Shown here one piece after another: positions 59,413-64,000 of a stretch of 64,000 bases of DNA. Below the pieces are notes generated by a model. That model ran no database searches. It saw only the letters and a list, made by a program, of their open reading frames with translations, and had not been told where the DNA came from. Numbering within the stretch: position 1 is the stretch's first letter; every line of letters begins with the position of its first letter. Both the position numbers and the translations under genes were made by a program. The DNA is from Prinsepia uniflora (lineage: Eukaryota > Streptophyta > Magnoliopsida > Rosales > Rosaceae): NCBI GenBank assembly GCA_032719365.1, contig CM064874.1, positions 28,072,716-28,136,715 on the forward strand, given 5' to 3'.

Positions 59413-60024
59413 TGTCACGACCCGACCTTCTCCAACAACATATTGTCAGCTTTGGGCCCATCCCTCACAGTTTTATTCTCGGGAGCTCAAGTGCAACTTT
59501 CCTGTTGGATAGATGTGCGTCCACGCATATAAGGCGCATCCCCTAGATCCTTCGGGCGATGTGGGATTGCTAACCATGCTTCCATGGCACGAGTCCTCAC
59601 AATCCACCCCCTTGGGGCCCAGCGTTCTCGCTGGCAAACTCAATTCCGGCTGGATTGGGCTCTGATACCAAATTGTCATGACCCAATCTATCTAGCACGA
59701 TATTGTCTGCTTTGGGCCCAAAATCGATTAAATTATCCATAAAATCAACACGTAATCCCCCAAAGGATATTGTTCACTTTGGGCCCAGCCCTAATAGTTT
59801 TGTTCTCGGGAGCTCAAGTGCAACTTCCCAATGGATCACCCATCCTAAGATTGCACTAGTCTCAACTCGCTTAACTTTGGAGTTCCCAAGGAATTCAAAG
59901 CAAGTGAGCTCCCAAAAGACCTCATGTTGGATAGATGTGCGCCCACACATATAGGGCGCATTCCCCATATCCCCCTGGACGATGTGTGATTGCTAACCAT
60001 GCCTCCATGACACAAGTCCTCACA
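59413..60024 (-). mobile_element. TRIM-like miniature LTR element
   Basis: Two related terminal segments, TGTCACGACCC...CCTCACA (59413-59601) and TGTCATGACCC...CCTCACA (59674-60024), flank an internal part of about 70 bp. The internal part ends with GGGCTCTGATACCA, the complement of a TGGTATCAGAGCCC primer-binding site, so the element is on the minus strand. Both segments share GGAGCTCAAGTGCAACTT and the GTTGGATAGATGTGCG block. The left copy lacks about 160 bp. No coding capacity. No clear target duplication. Confidence 0.7.
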
Positions 60025-60215
60025 CACGACCTCAGAAGTCAAGGGTGTAAACTCGAGCAAGTTCCTGACGATTAGCGCAAAACGACTCTTTGCCTCAGCA
60101 AGGTGCGCTGCAAGCTGATGATGTCCAAAAAATGCTAGATCGACACCTCCGTGCTCAGTGTGATGGCGGCCTAGAAGATGATCTACGCTACCAAATTCAA
60201 AAATCCACGCATCCA

Positions 60216-60486
60216 AGTCTTTGCCATGCGAAGCATCGAAGCCTTCGCCATTCGTAGCATCTAAGCCTTCGTCATGCGAAGCACCCAAGCCTTCGTCAAA
60301 TGAAGCATCCAAGCCTTCGCCATGCGAAACATCTAATTCTTCGCCATGCGAATCATCTAAGCTTTCGTTAAACGAAGCATCCAAGCCTTCGCCATGCGAA
60401 GCATCTAAGTCTTCGCTATGCGAAGCATCTAAGCATTTGTCAAATGAAGCATCCAAGCCTTCGCCATGCGAAGCATCTAAGTTTTC
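60216..60486 (+). repeat. 24-bp minisatellite, left part
   Basis: About 11 units of 24 bp with the consensus GAAGCATCTAAGCCTTCGCC plus ATGC. Variants such as TCAAATGAAGCATCC alternate. Each unit contains GCGAAG/CTTCGC, which can pair. The repeat also creates repetitive peptide frames on both strands, which are not genes. It continues at 63671 after an inserted LTR. Confidence 0.92.
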
Positions 60487-63400
60487 TGTAACGACTCGTG
60501 CCGAATTCTAGGATTAGATTAGTGACTAATCACGATTAGTGAGGCTAATCCGTGATTAGTTGGGCGAAATCGGACGAACGATGCAAAATGACCGTTTTGC
60601 CCCTAGAATGGGTAAAATGTTGACTTTTCGTTCAGGCGGTCAAATGGACTTTGACCGATAACTGCGACGTAGTTTGGGACATCACAAGTTCATAGACAGG
60701 TGGCACGTTCGATTCCGACATTCGGGGAAAAAGTTATGAAGTTCGGAAGTTCAAGGGATTTTGGTAATTATGGTTAAAAGAGGCAAATAGTTGACTTTTG
60801 ACCTAAGATGTCCGATGGCCGAGGGCTAAGGACCGTTACGTAGATCGGGATGATATGAATCCGTAGACAGGCGGCACGTCGAATTCGGACATTCGACGAC
60901 GAAGTTACGGTTCAAGGAAGTCCCGGGGAATTATTGCACGTTTTACGAAACGACTTAACTTTTGGATTCTAGTGGGCCCCAGCTATTTAATCCTTGCCCA
61001 ATGGATGAGTGACAAGTGTCACCCATCCACAGGCCACCCTTATACATTCATGCATCGACCATTTTCTTCATTTTAAACCCAAAACCCGATCTCATTTCAT
61101 CCCTGCATCTCTGTGCAACCCAAACCATTCCATTCCATTTGATCCACCCTAAGGTGAAGGCAGAGGATGACTGAGGACTGAGGAGGCTGCTGGAAGCCTG
61201 AACCACCGTCCATGCGGCGTGGAGGAGGAAGAAACCCGATAGGTATCAGTTTTTCCTCATCTTCCATTTTCTTTTGGTTTAATCATTAGGGATGGTTTTA
61301 ATCGATTTTAATGAGCTTAATGAGTTATTAGGAAGGTAATATGATGACTTTGATAATGGTTTGAGGCTGGGGAAGCCTGAGGGATAAACTGGATTTTTGA
61401 ACCGTGAGGAGGATAATCGGGTTCAATGGTTTTTATAGGTTTTTGATGTTCTAATTTATATATTTAGATTCATATGGATGTAAGGAAGATTATAGGATTA
61501 ATTAGGGCTTGAATCAGACCGAAATAGGGGAGGAAAACCAGCAGACCGGTCACGCCGGTCCAGACCGGTCTAGGAACCAGAGAACCCGGTTCACTGCGGG
61601 TTGAAGGTGATGCTACAGTACCGCGCGTGGAGCCCACGTGCAGTGGCATCTTGGGGCGCGTGTGGGCACGTAACCTATAATTTGGGAATTTATTCAACAC
61701 GTGAAATCATCTATTCGATGTAACGAACATTTTGAGACTGATTTCGTGTCGATCGGACACCGTCTCGATAATGTTCGGGGCATCAGAAGGTTTAGGTTCG
61801 AGATTTAAAATAGTTAAAAATTCAGGAAAATTACGAGGCTTAAATGAGAGGTTAATAAGGTAGTTAGTAACCTTGTAGATTGATTTGGACAGGTTTGGGA
61901 GTCCCGGTGACGATGATTTTCCTGATGGTTTACAACACGCAAATCGAGGTGGCAGCATAGGACAGTCTGTGAGTAGACCTTGATTTCTAAACTGTGATAC
62001 TTGCATAAATATTTTATATGGATTATGAATGTGATTCTATGATGTTGAATTTTATGGTTGTGAATTATATGGTTTCACACTTTACGAGGCGATTTACGTG
62101 CTTGCACGTAAATCAAGGTTTTCCGATTTTACACTGATTTTCCGTACTTATGGTTTTGGATATCATTTCATGAAATGGTTTTGGAATTGAAAAGGTAAAC
62201 TCGGGTTCGAAACCCATTTGATCTACGAACTCTCGGACTTGTGGTCCTTTTGATTTAACAAGGCATCGGGCCAGAGGCCCAGTTGGTTTACGATTCGGAC
62301 CGGAGGTCCAGTTTGTATGTGGATTCGGGCCTAGGGCCCAACTATGTGTTACACATGGTTTTTATGGTTCATGACGGTTTATGGGAACCGGTATGAACCC
62401 TTGAAATGGATTTATGGTTCATGACGGTTGTGAATTATATGGTTTCACACTTTACGAGGCGATTTACATGCTTGCACGTAAATCGAGGTTTTCCGATTTT
62501 ACACTGATTTTCCGTACTTATGGTTTTGGATATGATTTCATGAAATGTTTTTGGAATTGAAAAGGTAAACTCGGGTTCGAAACCCATTTGATCTACGAAC
62601 TCTCGGACTTGTGGTCCTTTTGATTTAACAAGGCATCGGGCCGGAGGCCCAGTTGGTTTACGATTCGGACCGGAGGTCCAGTTTGTATGTGGATTCGGGC
62701 CTAGGGCCCAACTATGTGTTACAAATGGTTTTTATGGTTCATGACGGTTTATGGGAACCGGTATGAACCCTTGAAATAGATTTATGGTTCATGACGGTTT
62801 ATGGGAACCGGCATGAACCCTTGAAAGGATTTATGGTTCATGACGGCTTGTGAGGGCAGGGCATGAATCCTTGAAAGGTTTAAAGAATGATTTCAAAAGG
62901 TTTTTCATATGCGATCCTTTATATATGATTGTCTCCTCCGGGGAGGGTCGTTGGCCTGGATGGACCCCGGAGTAGTCACGGAGCACTAACTGAGTGGAGT
63001 TGCCCCTAGTTGGATTCCTTACTCTCAGGATGGGCATGGTTCGTTACCTCCAGGGAGGGTCATTGATCTACGAACATTAACCTGGGTGGATCCTGTAGAG
63101 ACTTGGGTTTGAGACCCCGGTTAGCACGGGCGTAGCTTTATATACCGTAACAGGTTCGGTGATATGAAATATAATAGATAAACAAGGTTTCAAGTGATTT
63201 GGGAAATTTTGTTTTATGATGATAAATGGATTTGGGCTGAGATCCCACATATGTTTACTATGTTATGGTTTTCTGTAAATGGTTTTGAGCAGGAGCCCGT
63301 GTGACTTGTATTTACGGAACTTGGGGCTGTGACCCTAAATATGGTTGTTAAACATGTGTGATTGGATAAATGGTTTTACTATGCATGCATGCTTTTTAGT

Positions 63401-63670
63401 GAAAAGTATAAAGGTATTTATAAAATGTATTTACGAACTTATTACTTTTTGTCCACTCATAGTCTTTCTGTTTTCAATACCCTTCAGGTTGGATACGGTG
63501 CGGACTGTAGCAGAGACCGAGATATCACATACCTCGTCCGGATCCTGGCGCACTCTCGAAGCCCGAGAAGGCTAAGGTCGGAAATTTCCCTTGTCTGACA
63601 CTCCGTGTCAGACGGGATCAGGGTCGTCCCTCGTTAATCCCGGCAGGGGGATTGGGGACGGGTCCTGATA
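60487..63670 (+). mobile_element. Solo LTR inserted in the minisatellite (3184 bp)
   Basis: Starts TGTAACGACTCG and ends GACGGGTCCTGATA, a decayed TGTCA end. It is flanked by TTTTC and TCTTC, a 5-bp target duplication with one change; the expected repeat unit reads TCTTC. It keeps the paired GACAGGTGGCACG and GACAGGCGGCACG modules, the bracketing motifs (about 61970 and 63451) and the terminal hairpin TCTGACAC-tcc-GTGTCAGA near 63595. No body is attached. Confidence 0.9.
62056..62775 (+). repeat. 360-bp tandem duplication inside the solo LTR
   Basis: The segment 62056-62415 is repeated at 62416-62775 with few differences, starting at GGTTGTGAATTATATGG. Each copy holds the hairpins GGGTT-cga-AACCC, GGGCC-(aga or gga)-GGCCC, GGACC-gga-GGTCC and GGGCC-tag-GGCCC, and then an ATGACGGTTTATGGGAACCG unit. 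Confidence 0.92.
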
Positions 63671-63945
63671 TCTTCGCTATGCGAAACATCTAAACCTTTG
63701 TCAAATGAAGCATCCAAGCCTTCGCCATGCGAAACATCTAAGTCTTCTCCATGCGAAGCATCTAAGCCTTCATCATGTGAAACATTCAAGCCTTCGCTAT
63801 GCGAAGCATCCACGTCCTTGCTTGCGAAGCATCTAAGCCTTCACCATGCGAAACCATCTCAGCCTTCACTTTGCGAAGTATCCAAGCTTTTACCTTACGA
63901 AACATCCAAACGTTCGCCTTGCGAAGCCACAAGGTCTTCCTTCGA
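63671..63945 (+). repeat. 24-bp minisatellite, right part
   Basis: Resumes the GAAGCATCTAAGCCTTCGCC repeat after the solo LTR, with more variation between units than on the left side. It fades out near 63945, close to the window end. Confidence 0.88.
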
Positions 63946-64000
63946 GAAGAACCTCAGGCCTTCATTCCAGGAAGCAAAATAAAAAATACCGACAAACATG

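Noticed and set aside
59845..60456. 203-codon minus-strand frame rich in DASHGEGL repeats
   Set aside because: The repeat peptides come from the 24-bp minisatellite and the rest overlaps the TRIM-like element on its LTR. No known domain and no gene structure.
60216..60486. CRISPR-like regularly spaced repeat
   Set aside because: Units are contiguous 24-bp tandem copies without unique spacers, and the genome is plant nuclear.
1..64000. tRNA, rRNA or snRNA genes
   Set aside because: No A/B-box tRNA fold or rRNA block was recognised. The TGGTATCAGAGC sites are retroelement primer-binding sites.

Overview
The window is plant nuclear DNA, most likely from a eudicot and perhaps a woody one. Two genes have short exons, GT-AG introns and AT-rich spacers. 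The rest is nested LTR retrotransposons, a Harbinger remnant and a Pack-MULE-like element. No prokaryotic features are present. The species cannot be fixed from the sequence.

Positions 1-10220 are gene space. Two minus-strand genes lie in tandem. The first is the 5' part of a plant 3beta-hydroxysteroid dehydrogenase/C4-decarboxylase (sterol C4-demethylation), whose 3' end runs off the left edge. The second is a complete eight-exon glyoxalase II predicted to encode 329 residues. The sterol gene carries an exact 512-bp tandem duplication that copies one whole 80-nt exon.

Positions 10221-52617 are a retroelement nest. A decayed PIF/Harbinger transposase was split by two solo LTRs (11311-17078, itself holding another solo LTR at 14042-16836, and 17135-19665) and by an old minus-strand LTR. 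Inside that old LTR lies a non-coding, LARD-like retrotransposon on the minus strand (20004-51568, flanking duplication CTGTG). It was in turn invaded by a solo LTR (23190-26165, GTCAT), by a three-LTR/two-body tandem array of a young relative (27729-43772, CCGAC) and by another solo LTR (44007-47225, GTTTA) that contains a roughly 350-bp-arm hairpin. The primer-binding site, the LTR ends and the closing motif of the array body suggest Ty3/Gypsy derivatives, possibly Tekay/Del-like. No gag or pol is readable in them.

Positions 52618-64000 hold a long-TIR DNA transposon carrying a broken fragment of COP9 signalosome subunit 6 (CSN6) with its intron, split by another solo LTR (53075-55445). They also hold an AT-rich spacer, an LTR plus gag remnant of a different Gypsy-like element, a TRIM-like element, and a 24-bp minisatellite split by a solo LTR (60487-63670).

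The most unusual signal is shared by the large LTRs. Each has a region of roughly 0.6-1.5 kb bracketed by an inverted GTGAGTGGAC/GTCCACTCAC pair and filled with many tiny hairpins (5-7 bp stems, often 3-nt loops). Arm changes are matched on both sides when LTRs are compared. All coordinates and similarity statements come from reading by eye; no alignment or database search was run.
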